DNA of 64,000 nt from Vanilla planifolia (GCA_023846275.1 JAIUJO010000091.1:630001-694000); one strand, 5' to 3'; positions 1 through 13,335 are shown, counted from the first letter of the stretch. The notes: generated by a model not told the origin, from the sequence alone. Numbers and translations are program-made.

Positions 1-502
1 TTAATCGTCATCAACATCATCTACTTCATCTTCTGCTTGTTCTTCTTTTTCTTCTTGTTCTTCTTCTTGCTTTTCTTCTTAGTCTTCTTCCTCTCCTTCT
101 TCTTTTTCTTCTTCTTTTTCTTCTTCTTCTTCTTCTTCTTCTTCTGCTTCTTCCTCTTCTTCTTCTTCAACTTCTACTTTATCTTCTTCCTCTTCTTTTT
201 CTTCTTCATCTTCTTCTTCTTCCTCTTCTACTTTATCTTATACTTCCTCTTCTTCTTCTTCTACTACTTTCTCTTCTTCCTCTTCTTCTTCTTCTCCTTC
301 TTCTTCTTCTTTTCCTCCTTCTTCAACATCTTGTTCTCCTTCTCCTTCTTCTTCTTCTTCTTCTTCTTCTTCTTCTTGTTCATCTTCTTCTTCTTTTTCT
401 TCTTCTGCTTCTTTCTCCTCTTTTTCTGCTTCTTCCACTTCTTCTTGTTCTTCTTCTGCTTCTTCCTCTTCATTTTCTTCTACTTCTCCTTCTTCTTCAT
501 CT

Positions 503-533
<31 letters not shown>

Positions 534-1250
534 GATCTTCTTCTTCGTCTTCTTCTTCTCCTTCTTCTTTCTCCTCTTCATCTTCTTCTACTTGTTTTTT
601 TCTACTTCTTCTTCTTCATCTCTTCTTCTTCTTCTTCTCTTCTTCTTTATCTTCCTCCTATTCTTCTACATCATCTTCTTCGTCTTCATCTTCTTGTTCT
701 GCTTCTTCTTTTTCTTCTTCTATCTCTTCTTCTTCTTTTTCTTCTTCTTCATCTTCTTCCTCCTCCTCTTATTCTTGCTCTTCTTCTTATTGTTCCTCTT
801 CTTCATCCTCATCTTCTTCATCTTCTTCCTCAGATTCTTCTTGTCATCTTTGTTTTCTTGTTCTTCTACTTCTTATTCTCCTTCTTCTACTTCTTCCTCG
901 TCTTCTTCTTCCACTTCTTTTATTTTTCTTGCCATCCTTCTTCTTCTTCTTTTTCTTTTTCCTCTTGTTCTTCTTCTTCTTTGCTTCTTCTTTTCTTTTT
1001 GTTTTTCTTCTTATTTGTCCTCTTCTTTTTCTTATTCTTTTTCGTATTATTCTTCTTCTTCTTCTTCATTCCTTTCTTTCTCTTTTTCTCCATATTCCCT
1101 TCTGCTTCTTCTTCTTCTTCTTCTTCTCCTACTTCTTCTGCTTCATCTTATTGTTCTTCTTCCTCATTTTCTTTTTCTTCTTCTTCATCTTCTACTTCTC
1201 CTTCCACTTCTTCTTTTTCTTCTTCTTTTACTACTTCTTCATTTTCTTTT

Positions 1251-1302
<52 letters not shown>

Positions 1303-2388
1303 TTTGTTCTTCTTCTTCTTGTGCTTCTTCATCTACCACGTCTTCTTCTTCTTCATCACCATCAACATCATCAACTTCTTCATCTTCTTCTTCTTCTTCA
1401 TCTTCTTCTTTATCTTCCACTTTTCTTCTTGTTCTTCATCTTCTTCTTCTTCGTCTTCTTCCTCTCCTTCTTCTTCTTTTTCTTCTTCTACTTTTTCTTC
1501 TTCTTCTTCTTCTTTTTCTTCTTCTTCTTCTTCTTCTTCTACTTCTTCTTTATCTTCTACCTTCACTTCTTCTTCTTCTTCCTCTTCTTCTTTCTCTTCT
1601 TCTTCCTTTTCTTCTTCTTCTGCTTCTTCATCTTCTTCCTCCTCCTCTTCTTCTTCTTCTCCTTCTTTTCCTTCTTCTTCATCTTCTACATCTTCTTCTC
1701 CATCTTCTTCTTCTTCTTGTTCTTAACATTTTCTTCTTTTTCTTCTTCTTCATCTTCTTCTTCTTCTTTTCTATTTCTCTTTCTTCTTCTTCTTCTTCAT
1801 CTTCTTCTTCTTCTTGGTTATCTTTTTCTTCTTCTTCTTCTTTTTCTTCTTGTTTTGCTTCATCTTCTTCTTCTTCTTCTTCTTCATCTTTGTCTTCCTA
1901 TTCTTCTCCTTGCTCTTCTTCTTCTTCTTCTTCCCCTTCTTCTTCTTCTTTTAACTCTTCTTCTTCTTCTTCTTCTTCTTCCTCCTCCTCTTCTTCTTCT
2001 TCTTCTTTCTCTTCTTTTTCTTCTCCCTCTCCTTCTTCTCTTTCTTTCCCCACTTCTTCTTTTTCTTCTTCTTCTTCCTATTCTACTACTTCTTTTTCTT
2101 CTTCTTCTTCTTTATCTTCATGTTCTTCTTCTTATTCTCCTTCTTCTTTATATCCCTCTTCTTCTTCCTCCTCTTCTTCTTCTTCATCTTCTTCTTCTTC
2201 TTCTTCTTCTTCTTCTTCTACTGCTCCTTCTTCTTCTTCTTTATCTTCTTTTTCTTATTCCTCCACTTCTTCTTGTTCTTCTTCATCATCATCTTCTTCT
2301 ACTATTTCTTCACCTCCTCTGTCTTCTTCTTCTTCTTCCTCTTCATCTTCTTTTGCTTCTTTTTCTTCTTCTTCTTCTTCTTTTTCAT
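1..2388. repeat. (TTC)n / (GAA)n polypyrimidine microsatellite tract, about 2.4 kb
   Basis: The + strand is almost entirely C and T, built from TTC triplets with TTTTTC, CTCCTC and TGC/TAC/CAT variants. Purines appear mainly as single interruptions. Short CAT/ATC-type stretches occur at the very start and around 1350-1385. The tract is open in several frames because TTC, TCT and CTT encode Phe, Ser and Leu; a 790-residue frame (37-2409) and antisense Glu/Lys-rich frames result. They have no domain, no start context and composition dictated by the repeat, so I do not call them genes. Established knowledge: long GAA/TTC mirror-symmetric tracts can form triplex (H-DNA). The left edge may continue beyond the window. 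Confidence 0.97.
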
Positions 2389-5300
2389 GCACAATATAGG
2401 TCCATGTAAGCACACACACACACACATGCATATACCTATACAAAAATATGCACACAAACAAGCACATACATACACAAAAATATAGACACACACATATGCA
2501 TGCATTTACACACACATACATGCATTTACATGCACACACATGCACACATGCATTCATGTACACACACACACACATGCACTATATTATACTCATACACTCA
2601 TGCACACACTCACGCATACATGCTTGGACACATGAATGCATACGACCATGTGGGAGTAGACATGCTCGAATACATGCACAAATGCACGTAAAGAAACACA
2701 CAGCTGCACATAGACACACATGTATGTGCACCCACTCACCTACACATACACACACTCCCATACATATGCATATGCATTATTGCACACTCGCATAGCACGC
2801 AGACATGCATGCACCCATATAAGCACAAACACAAGAACACACATGCACATATGCAAACTTGCACACACAAACAACAATGCATGCACATAAAAGCACACAT
2901 GCATAAGGGCACCCATATGATCAGACACATGCATGATAGGCAAACACACGCTGACAAACATACACATGCATAGAAATGCATAAGCACACATGTCAACTCG
3001 TAGAAATGCATACACACAAGTAGACACACATATAGAAATACAAGCACATGCATGCACACACACATGCCTGTGCATGTGCCTGTCCATGAACTCATGCACA
3101 CACACACACACAAACACACACATATGTATGCTGACATAAATGCATCAACAAATCAGTACACGCAAATATGCACATACAAGCACACACATATGTACAATAA
3201 AATTCTTGTACACAAACCCACACACACAAATATGTGCACACAAACACATACATACACACACACACAAGAAAACATATCAGCAAGCACACCCACACACACA
3301 AGCACAACAACACACATGCATGTATGCACCAATATACTTGCACATGTACACCCACATGTATACACACATGCAAGTGCAGACACACACATACTCATATTTG
3401 CTCACACACATGCAAACACATATGCACACACTCCACACACCCACATGCACCCACATATTCACACACAAATGCACACACACATGGACATGCATAAACATAG
3501 ATGCATAATCTCTTACTCACACACAAGCATGTGCAATACACATGCAAGTATGTTAGTACACACATACATGCATGCACACACACACACACATGCATGCATA
3601 CTCATGCATGCACATACACATAAATATAAATACACATGTACATAGATGCACACAAATCAACACACATACACACAAACACACATGCATATACATACATTGC
3701 ACCTAGAGACATGCAAATGAACACAAACATGTACATACATGTAGACATGCACATAGGAGCTTGCGCACATGCACATATGCAGATGCAAACAAACACATAC
3801 ACATACACATGTAGACAAACAGACATATAGACACTTATGTACAAACATGCACATGCACACATACAGACACACGCACTCATGAGCAAACACACACACATAA
3901 ACACATAAGCACACACACACACACATAAGATGTGCTCATGCTTAAAGGAACAACTATGCAAACATGTATGCACACACACATGAATGCATACACAGGCAGC
4001 CAAACACACATATGCATAAGAAAACACATAGGTATGCACATGCACAAACATGAACACAAACACACACACACACATAAGCACTTGCACATGCACACATAAG
4101 CATATGCCCACATTTTCATGCACAAGAAAATGCATGCACATATATAGACATGCAGATACACTCACACAAATGCAAACTACAGCCATATACTTACATGAAC
4201 ATGCACAAATGCATAGAAACTCATATGCTTATACACATACACAAATACAAAAACACACAAACACAAACACTCACATACACAAATGTTGATCATGCACACA
4301 AATACTCATAGACATGCAAAAACACACATGCCTATAGATACACGTACACATGCATACACACACAAATGCACACATACATAAACACGCCTGTACATGAGCT
4401 TTGACATATTTGTATACTAAAAAATGTACACGACATACACACATGCACACACACAAGCACATGCACACAGACACATATGCAAGCATGTATGCATGCACAC
4501 AAACACAAAGAGAAAAATGCACATACACACGGAAGCATTAATGCATGCACAAATACAAACACACATGCCCATAATTGCACACAAACACACACACATGCCA
4601 ACACATTTGTGTGTGCACACATGTGGATGCACACATCTGAGCACACACACACATGCATAGAAACACCCATATACACCCACACACAGACACACACTAGTGT
4701 ATGAACATGCACTCAGACACACACATTAACACACAAACAAAGACGTGCACATACATAGAAATAAGTATGCACACGTGTGCGTGCACACATAAAGTCAATC
4801 ACATACATGCATAGACTATCTCTTATGCACACATACTCACACGTACTCACACACGTACACACAAACATGTATGCACGCACATACATTCACACACACATGG
4901 ATGCACGCACATGTTGACACATGAACATGCACATGCACACAAAGATGTGTACACACGCATGCAAATATAAGTATAGACAAGCACCCATACATGCAAACAA
5001 GCACATGGCAACATAATCTCACACACACACGTACTCACATGCTTACAAACTCACACAGCACATGAACATGCACACACATGCATGCTGATACATATGCACA
5101 CACATATGCACACACGCATGAGAAGACACATGCATGGATGAGTACAGAGATGCACACACACACATGAAAACACACATAGAGGCACTTGTAAACCCATGCA
5201 CACAAGCTTGCGCATACACACACAAGGACAATCACATACACGTGCACATACACACAAACACAAGAACAATGACACATGTGCTTACAGGCACACAAACACA

Positions 5301-5447
5301 AACATCTGTACTCACACACACACACACAAACCTAAACATGCCTACACACACACACCCACACACACTCACCCTTCCCCTTCCATGCGCCCCTTGACATACA
5401 TTTTCATAGAGAGACAAATGCACACACACATTCACACACACAAACCC

Positions 5448-6095
5448 ATGCACTCATACACACACACACCAACGTGCACACACACATGTACATGCACATA
5501 GTACACTCATGCGACCACACATAAATCTGCACTCACCCAGACACACATACACACACAAATACAAACACTCATGCAAACACTTGTACACACATAGAGATGC
5601 ATACACACACACACATCAACACTTAGGCATGTATATAAACACACACATAAATACACACAACTACACACACACACACGTGTGCATAATAGACACAAATATG
5701 CACACACACATTTCTGCACAAACACTCACATGCACATATATGAACACACATGCACATGCACACAAGCGCACACATGTGTCCATGAATGCAAGCACAAGCA
5801 CACACATATACACTCATGTGCACACACTCACATAAGCACATGCACACACATATCACACAACCATGCACAAATACATGCATGCACGCATATATGTGCACGA
5901 ACATTTACATGAATAAGAACCCACACATACTCAAACACACACACATGTACATGTACACATACATGCACTCACATACATGCACACATACATGCACTCACAT
6001 ACATGCACACAAACATAAAACACATGTGCACTCACACACACTATTAGGCACTTATATGCACAAACATGTATGCACAATAACACGCATATACACAA
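5448..6095. repeat. Tandem duplication inside the CA tract, copy 1 (about 648 bp)
   Basis: This block is repeated immediately downstream at 6096-6705. Shared landmarks in the same order include GACCACACATAAATCT (5513 and 6162), CATCAACACTTAGGCA, GTGTGCATAATAGA, AACCATGCACAAATACATGC, GAATAAGAACCCACACATA and CTATTAGGCACTTATATGCA. These are specific strings, not generic CA repeat, so the match is a segmental duplication. Copy 1 has an extra 26-bp internal unit near 5961-6012 that copy 2 lacks. Ends are set by eye. Confidence 0.9.
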
Positions 6096-6705
6096 ATGCA
6101 CTCGTACACACACACCCACGTGCACACACACATGTATATGCACTTAGGTACACTCATGCCTGACCACACATAAATCTACACTCACCCAGACACACATACA
6201 CACACAAATACAAACACTCATGCAAACACATGTACACGCATAAAGATGTATACACACACACATCAACACTTAGGCAAGTGTATAAACACACACATAAATA
6301 CACACAACTACACACACACACGTGTGTGCATAATAGAAACAAATATGCACACACACATTTCTGCACAAACACTCACATGCACATTTATGAGTACACATGC
6401 ACATGCACACAAGCACACATATGTGTACATGAATGCAAGCACAACCACACACATATACACTCATGTGCACACACTCACACAAGCACATGCACACACATAT
6501 CACACAACCATGCACAAATACATGCATGCACGCATATATGTGCACGAACATTTACATGAATAAGAACCCACACATACTCAAACACACACACATGTACATG
6601 TACACATACATGCACACAAACATAAAACACATGTGCACTCACACACACTATTAGGCACTTATATGCATAAACATGTATGCACAAGAACACACATATACAG
6701 AAATG
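6096..6705. repeat. Tandem duplication inside the CA tract, copy 2 (about 610 bp)
   Basis: Second copy of the 5448-6095 block, in direct orientation, with a period near 649 bp. It is shorter mainly because it lacks the extra 26-bp unit in copy 1. The two copies differ by scattered substitutions and are far more alike than either is to the rest of the CA tract, so the duplication is younger than the decay of the tract. Confidence 0.88.
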
Positions 6706-9055
6706 CATGCATACACACACACACACACATGGTCACACACTCATGCATATGCACACACAAAAACTCACACAAACACATTGGCACACTTGTATGATCATAA
6801 TCACATAAGCATAAACATGTACATGTTCATACTAACACACGAACATGCATGCACACCCAAACATGTATACAAATGTGTGCACACAAACACACACAGATGC
6901 ATATGCACAAAAATGTGCTTAAATGTACAACCACACCCACAAACATGCATACAATGAAATACTCGCACATCACACACAATACACATAGTATAAAAACATG
7001 CACACATACACACAAAAAAGTGCTTACACATATGCAAACATAAGCACAGGTGCATGCACATGCATAAGCAAACACACATGCTTGTATGCTCATATACATG
7101 CACACAGATGTATGCTTGTACACATGTGCAACATGCACACATGGACAAAAATAGACATACACACAATAACACATGCACATACACATACACATACACACAT
7201 GTACACATGCATAGACACACAAGCACACGCACCAACACACACACTTACACAAACATAGAGATACGTAAGTGTGCACACACACTGCCATGCAAACAGACCT
7301 ATGCACCTAAATAAGCACAAAAGCACACACATGCATAAAAAAGCACATACACAGGCATAAGCACATGCACACACATGCAATGGCTCATGAACATGCACAC
7401 ATATGAAGACACAAGCACACGTAGGCACACATATGCTTGCACATGCATGCATGCACACAAATGCACACTTATACACACACACACACACATGTACACATGC
7501 AGGAACACACACAAATACAAATACACAATTATAAACTCATGCACACACTGGCAAGGATACCCACATACACAAGAACGCACATGCAGATCGATACACATAC
7601 AAGCACACTACACAAGCATGTGCAAGCATGCATGCATAAATACACAAACACACAAATGTTCATGCCTGCACAAAAAACAATGTGAGTACACACACATACA
7701 CATACACACACATGTAGAGACATGCACATGCACACACACATTTATACCGATGCACATGTACATGTAGACATGCATACATATAAACTCTCTTATATAGGTG
7801 CACACTCACATGCACATATACACACATAGAGACACCTACAAAGACACATATTTGCTAATGCGCATGCACACACACATGCACATTCACTTGCATAAACACA
7901 CAATTACATACATGCACACCAATAGGCACACACCCACACACATGGACACACAAACACCCACGTATACACATTACTACACATGCACACATGTGTGAGCATA
8001 TGAGCGCTTATGCACACATGCACAAACACACATACACACACACACACACATGCAAGCACATGCACACAAAAGCACACACACATACAAATGCATACACACA
8101 CACATTCACACATGTGCACATGCACACATGAAAACATGCTCAAGCACACAAACACACACACATACATATGCACATGCTCACACACACACAACTATAGACA
8201 TTATGCAGATATACACATACACTTATACGCTCACACAGGCACAGTCATAGGCACACACATAACATGTACACACACTCACACAACCACACACACACACATG
8301 AACACACACACATACACACAAACACACATGCACTTAAACACATATACACACACATTAATGCACAAATAAAAGCTCACACACATGCAAACATAGACAGATA
8401 ATCACATGCATGTATGGACATGGTCTTACACATATGCACATACATGCACATAAGTGCACAAACACACAAGCACATAAGCACACAAACACAAACATGCACA
8501 TATGGACATATGCACACGTGCATGGGCACACATTAACACAAGCACAAATCCAAGAACATGCACACACACATGCACGCATGCACATGTACACACATTTCTG
8601 CACACGCTCACACATGCACACAAACATGTGCATATGTGTGTGTAAATTCACACATGCACAAATACATGAACATGTAGACACACACATACACATGTACACA
8701 GACAAACATATAAGTACACAAGTACACACACACACATGCTTACACTTACACGTGCACAACCACATACATAACACATGCACAAAGAACCCACACAAATGTG
8801 TGTGTGTTTGTGCATAGACATAGATGCAGATGCATACACAAATAGACATGCACAAGTACACACATACAAATATTCATACACACACACACACACAACTATA
8901 CACATACATATACATGCAAACACAGCACACACTCACATGTATAAGAATGAGTGTATGCATACGCACATGTGCACATATAAATGCACCTGCACACATACGT
9001 ATATACACATAATCACACATACACATATGCACATACAAAAGCACACACAAACATG

Positions 9056-9095
9056 TACTCACGCACGAACCAACATACTCACGCACAGACCAACA
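9056..9095. repeat. 20-bp unit repeated twice
   Basis: TACTCACGCACGAACCAACA at 9056-9075 is followed directly by TACTCACGCACAGACCAACA at 9076-9095. The two differ at two adjacent positions. It is a small local tandem duplication inside the CA tract. Confidence 0.85.
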
Positions 9096-9528
9096 TAGAC
9101 ACACACATGCATTTAAAGGATTGCATATAAGCAAACATAAATGCACCAACACACACACACACATGCACAAACACACATACAAACTCACATACACACACAT
9201 ACCCACACACATACATACACGTACACATGCATAATAACACATAGACACATGCATGCAACACACACAAACATGCATGCATAAACACACACAAACATACATG
9301 CATACACACACACACATGTGCACCTACAAACACCCATATCCACTCACACATGCACACACAAAGAACATGCACATGATTGCAAACATGCCTACTTGCACAC
9401 TCATATGCATACAAACACCCACACACAAACAAGCATGCACATGCAATCACACTCACACTTACACATATGCACCCATCCATGCAAAAGCATGCACAAACAC
9501 ACATGTAGTTGCACTATGACACACATGC

Positions 9529-9600
9529 ATGCACACACAAGCACACACATGCAGAAACACACACATGCACACACAAGCACACACATGCAGAAACTCACAC
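9529..9600. repeat. 36-bp unit repeated twice
   Basis: The unit starting ATGCACACACAAGCACACAC and ending AGAAACACACAC occupies 9529-9564 and recurs at 9565-9600 with a single visible change (AACAC to AACTC). Both copies hold the rare word GCAGAAAC, so this is a true duplication and not chance within the CA tract. Confidence 0.88.
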
Positions 9601-10352
9601 ATGCACACACACACACACATAGGTATATACATGCACTTGCTTGCATGCACAAACACAAGAAAGTACACATGCATGTACATGCACATGTGCATGCACTCAC
9701 ACACACATGTGCACACACATACACATATACACACATGAACATGCACACACACATGTGTTTGTGCGCACAAATAAGTGCACACATACGAGCACACATAGAC
9801 ATGAATGCACACAGATACATCCACACGTACATGCACATAAGTACACACACTCATAGACACATGTGCATACACTCATAAATATACACACACATGCATGCAC
9901 ACACCCCAACACTTACAGATGCACACATGCATGCTTAAAAATATGCCCAAACATACAAACACACAAGCATACATGCATGCACACACACACACACACGAAC
10001 ACGCAAACGCATACATGCACATACACACACACACACACACACCTACACAAACTCATGATAGGACACACACACACAAACAAACAAACACATGTAACAAGAC
10101 ACATACACACAAATGCACATGCACATACACACTCATCCACACACACATAGATACACACACACATGCACACTCATGTTTAGACACATGCAAATGCACACAT
10201 ATAGACATAATTTAAGTACAATAGCACACAGGCATGCACATGCACATAAACACACATATGTAGACACACAAACATACATAAATAAACATGCCCACACACA
10301 CATGAAAGCATATGGACACACACACATGCATACACACAAAGGCATGCACACA

Positions 10353-11169
10353 AGATTGAAGATTAAGAATTCACACAAGATTGACATTCAAACCTAACTG
10401 AGGATGGTTTCCCCTTTGTCCTCTAGTATACTTTATACTAGTGCTGCCTAGCTCGATCCAATGCCTCAAACTTATTTAGTTCTAACCCCCTCAGGCTAGC
10501 CAAACTTGAGAACTTTGAAATTGGGCATAAGCTATGATGTGGAAATTTTTTTATAATTTAAATTATAAAAATTAATATAATTAATTTTTTTAATTTAATC
10601 AAAATTTAGCAAACTAACTAATAGGAAATTTGATATGGATAAGATTTAATCAAGAAAAGTATTATGAGATTTAAAAATAAAATCTTATTTGTTTGCTAGA
10701 TTAAGGAGATGATTGAACAAATTGATGCTTGAATATGATTTGAAATTAAAATGAAATGAGACTATCATAAAAACAATAAGCTATTATTCTATACTAAGAA
10801 AACCTTTTTAAATTTGATGAACATATATATTTAATCCTTGAATCTTACTGAACATCCAAGGTACTTTAAATATCACAAGTTCACCATCTTCAAACATGCA
10901 TAGCTTATTATTTACATATGAACCTATTTTACACTAAACAAGTCTATTAAAATAAAAAAACAAAATATTTAGGACTTGACTCATCAAAGCCAAGGGTAAC
11001 ATAACAGCTTCCTCTAGTATGCTATGTTATAATCTTTATTGAAATATTAAGACTACCATTCACTTTAAAATAGTAAGTAAGGAAATGCCCACTTAAAAAA
11101 AATTCATAGGGTGTATTAAAACAAAAAAAATTTAAAAAATAGATATAAAGAAAAAAATAGAATTTAATT
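10353..11169. other. Boundary sequence between CA tract and copia remnant; no gene
   Basis: This is ordinary complexity sequence with a locally higher GC stretch at about 10400-10510 (CCTCTAGTATAC, CTCGATCCAATGCC, CCCCCTCAGGCTAGCC), then AT-rich DNA. At 10423-10441 the palindrome CTAGTATA-CTT-TATACTAG has perfect 8-bp arms and a 3-nt loop. I see no reading frame with recognisable content. Confidence 0.6.
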
Positions 11170-12180
11170 AAATAATGATGCTACAAATATTTTAATTTTT
11201 ACTTTGTGAATATTTTTAAGGCTAATAGAGTTATGAGTTTAGAAATTACTTTTGAAATTTGCCACAAATTAATGGTAACATAAAAAAGGTACATCTTTTT
11301 GCTTAAAAAGTAAAATTGAAATGATGACATATGATTAAGTGTTGTTGAAAATGTTTTCTAATGAATCTATTGAAGGAATGCTTATTTGATTTATTAACAT
11401 TATTAATGGACTTATTATTTTGGAAAAAGACTATATCTGTGAATGAACATCTAAAAAAGATCCTTAGAATTTTTCTAAAAGAGTAATGTTCTTTCACCAC
11501 AACCTTCAAGATGAGCAAACCATTTTTATTATAACATTGGATGACTTTATAGGTTGGCTAATGACTAATAAACTAGAGATGGATAGGAAAAAAAAGAGAA
11601 AGGCTTTATTTAGAAATATAAATTAATAAACAAATTGTAAACAATAGCACTAAAAAAAAGAGCAAGGTGCCTTAGAAAAGGAGATTACATAAGAAGATAG
11701 CGTAGCTCTAATTTTGGAAGGTTTTTCTAAAATTTTTGGTGTTACAAGAAGGTATATAAAAGAAAGGTCCAAAAAAGGAGTGAGAGGAAAAGAGATCTTT
11801 TGCTATCAGTGTGACAAAATAAGTCATATTAAACCAGCATGTCTTGTGGAGTTAGCTTGAATTGAAAAAAGAGAAGAATTCAATGAAGATGTGCAAGAAC
11901 TAGAAGAAGAAGGCATTCAATAAAGCTTGAAGTGACTTTGAGTAGACTAATACTAGTGAAGAGGAAGCAAACACTGAAATGCTATTTTTGATGGTAGATC
12001 AAGAGAATGAAGATGACATGGGAACATCATTAAGACAAGTAGAGCTTAGTTATTATAATGAAGGATTACCTTAAAAATTAATTTGTGTAGTAATATGAAA
12101 TTTTATGTAAGGAATATAAGAAACTAAAAGAAAAGTGTAGTGAATATTTAAGTGTTTGTGAACATAATAGAAATAAGGCC
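11170..12180 (+). pseudogene. copia gag remnant with CCHC zinc knuckle
   Basis: Pieces in shifting frames match the plant copia gag layout. Around 11345-11400 the translation reads NESIEGMLIRFINIINGL, which fits the conserved gag segment before the short alpha-helical region. A glycine-poor Lys/Glu stretch follows. At 11801-11842 the frame gives CYQCDKISHIKPAC, a perfect C-X2-C-X4-H-X4-C nucleic-acid-binding knuckle. Then come an acidic region (TSEEEANTEM near 11950-11985) and a Lys-rich stretch (LCKEYKKLKEKCSEYL near 12110-12155), both typical of these gags. Stops occur directly after the knuckle and repeatedly elsewhere. Gag normally forms the cytoplasmic virus-like particle; this copy cannot. 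Confidence 0.85.
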
Positions 12181-12599
12181 AACACATATTAATGAACAAG
12201 AAAAAGGAAAATGATGGATTAGAATAAACAATTAAGGGCCTTAGTTAAAGAATTAATGATCTTAAATCTTTGAAATATACTTGTTTGTTATTAAATGCAA
12301 AACTTATTCATAGAAATATTTTTTTTCAAATGCTAGAATTTTTTTATGTTCATTGGATAAAGGAAATTCCAATATTTTACAATGCAATAATAATAATTTT
12401 ACATGTCATTATAACATGCAAACTGACTATACATCACATGTTGCTATATTAAAGCTCATATGTAATCTAAATTTCCTAAAGTTTCTTTGTAGTTAGGGGA
12501 AACAATAATTCATTCGCTCAGAAATATGCTTGACCTACAAAGATTTGGCTTAATAAGTCTAATAATTAATCTATTATTTTAGGAAGATTTTCTTTTGAA

Positions 12600-13335
12600 A
12601 GATGAGTAAGGCATGATTCTTGGATTGTTGATGTTTGAGGTGCATGACCAGAACAGTCAATTTATTAATCCGATGAGAAGCTTATGTTGAAGGAAAAATA
12701 GTATTTAGTGAGAATTCAATGAAATTTAACAAATGAATAAGTACTATTGGAAATTTTTCATTTTTTGTTACTAAAGTTTATTAATTTAATGTTTAAAGCA
12801 TAACTTATAAAACATAAGTTAATTATGTGATAAAAAGTTTAGTATTTTATTTGATTCCATTACATATAAAATTATTAAAGATGGAAATAGATTAGTGATT
12901 AGAAATAAAAGAAATAACACTTGTTTACAAGATTTAAAAAAGTAAACAATATTCAAAAAAAAATTTCTCTATCATATGTTAATGACTTTAATTTATGACA
13001 GAAGACTTTGTCATGCAAGCACACATACATTGAGAAAATTAATTAAATATAACTTAATAAAAGGTTTATCTAAATTTGACTTTTGTGGATGATTATGTAT
13101 ACCCTTTGTACTATCTCAAATAAATGGTGTGGCCTGTACAATGCATGAGTATAGGACATAAAAAATATGGAATAGTTGTGTTAGATGACAATTTTACTTA
13201 CACAGATAATTTTCTTACAAAAAAGGAGTAAATCTTACAGACAACTGTATATCTTGATAACTAAATTAGAAAAGGACTTTGGTCAAAATTTAGTTGTCAT
13301 TAGAGGCAATAATGAAGGTAAGAAGTGAGAAATTT
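12600..13335 (+). pseudogene. copia pol remnant: protease trace, GAG-pre-integrase, integrase start
   Basis: Near 12618-12650 the frame reads SWIVDV-stop-GA, fitting the protease active-site region (D-S/T-G-A) with the Ser codon altered and a stop. The segment at about 12815-12850 gives LCDKKF, as in the copia stretch between protease and integrase. At 12994-13090 the frame reads RRLCHASTHTLRKLIKYNLI followed by KGLSKFDFCG, the GAG-pre-integrase domain. At 13166-13230 YGIVVLDDNFTYTDNF fits the first strand of the integrase core, and at 13262-13312 DFGQNLVVIRGNNEG fits its second catalytic region, where the expected Asp is Asn. The frame dies after this and no reverse transcriptase follows. 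Confidence 0.85.

Larger units (their letters stand above)
2411..10352. repeat. Degenerate (CA)n tract with ATG/CATG interruptions, about 7.9 kb
   Basis: The + strand is dominated by ACACAC runs broken by ATGC, CATG, TATA and short AAA words. Nearly every step alternates pyrimidine and purine, so the alternation survives where the exact CA repeat has decayed. Runs of G are absent; G occurs mainly in TG, GC and AG steps. Many frames of 60-200 residues, rich in His/Thr on + and Cys/Val/Met on -, run through it and are repeat artefacts. Established knowledge: alternating purine-pyrimidine DNA, especially CA/TG, can adopt Z-DNA. The tract fades into ordinary sequence near 10352, where GATTGAAGATTAAG begins. 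Confidence 0.96.
11170..13335 (+). mobile_element. Degenerate Ty1/copia retrotransposon fragment (gag to integrase)
   Basis: Recognisable protein pieces appear in canonical copia order: gag with a CCHC zinc knuckle, an aspartic-protease-like trace, the GAG-pre-integrase domain and the start of the integrase core. All are interrupted by stops and frameshifts. The gag is of the SIRE/Tork-like plant type (long gag, acidic Glu-rich region after the knuckle, Lys/Glu coiled-coil-like stretch). No reverse transcriptase, LTR or primer-binding site was recognised: similarity is lost after about 13335. The element cannot encode proteins. Lineage assignment within copia is inference. Confidence 0.85.

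Noticed and set aside
37..2409. 790-residue open frame rich in Phe, Ser and Leu, with other long frames on both strands of the same tract
   Set aside because: The composition is fully explained by TTC triplets, which contain no stop codons in most frames. There is no domain, codon bias or start context.
1..10352. CRISPR array or telomere-like repeat
   Set aside because: There is no constant repeat with unique spacers, and the TTTAGGG-type plant telomere repeat is absent.
2436..10400. Dozens of His/Thr-rich (+) and Cys/Val/Met-rich (-) frames of 60-200 residues that look like metal-binding or secreted Cys-rich proteins
   Set aside because: They are readings of (CA)n/(TG)n: ACA/CAC gives Thr/His and TGT/GTG gives Cys/Val. 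Frames overlap on all six readings and spacing follows the repeat.
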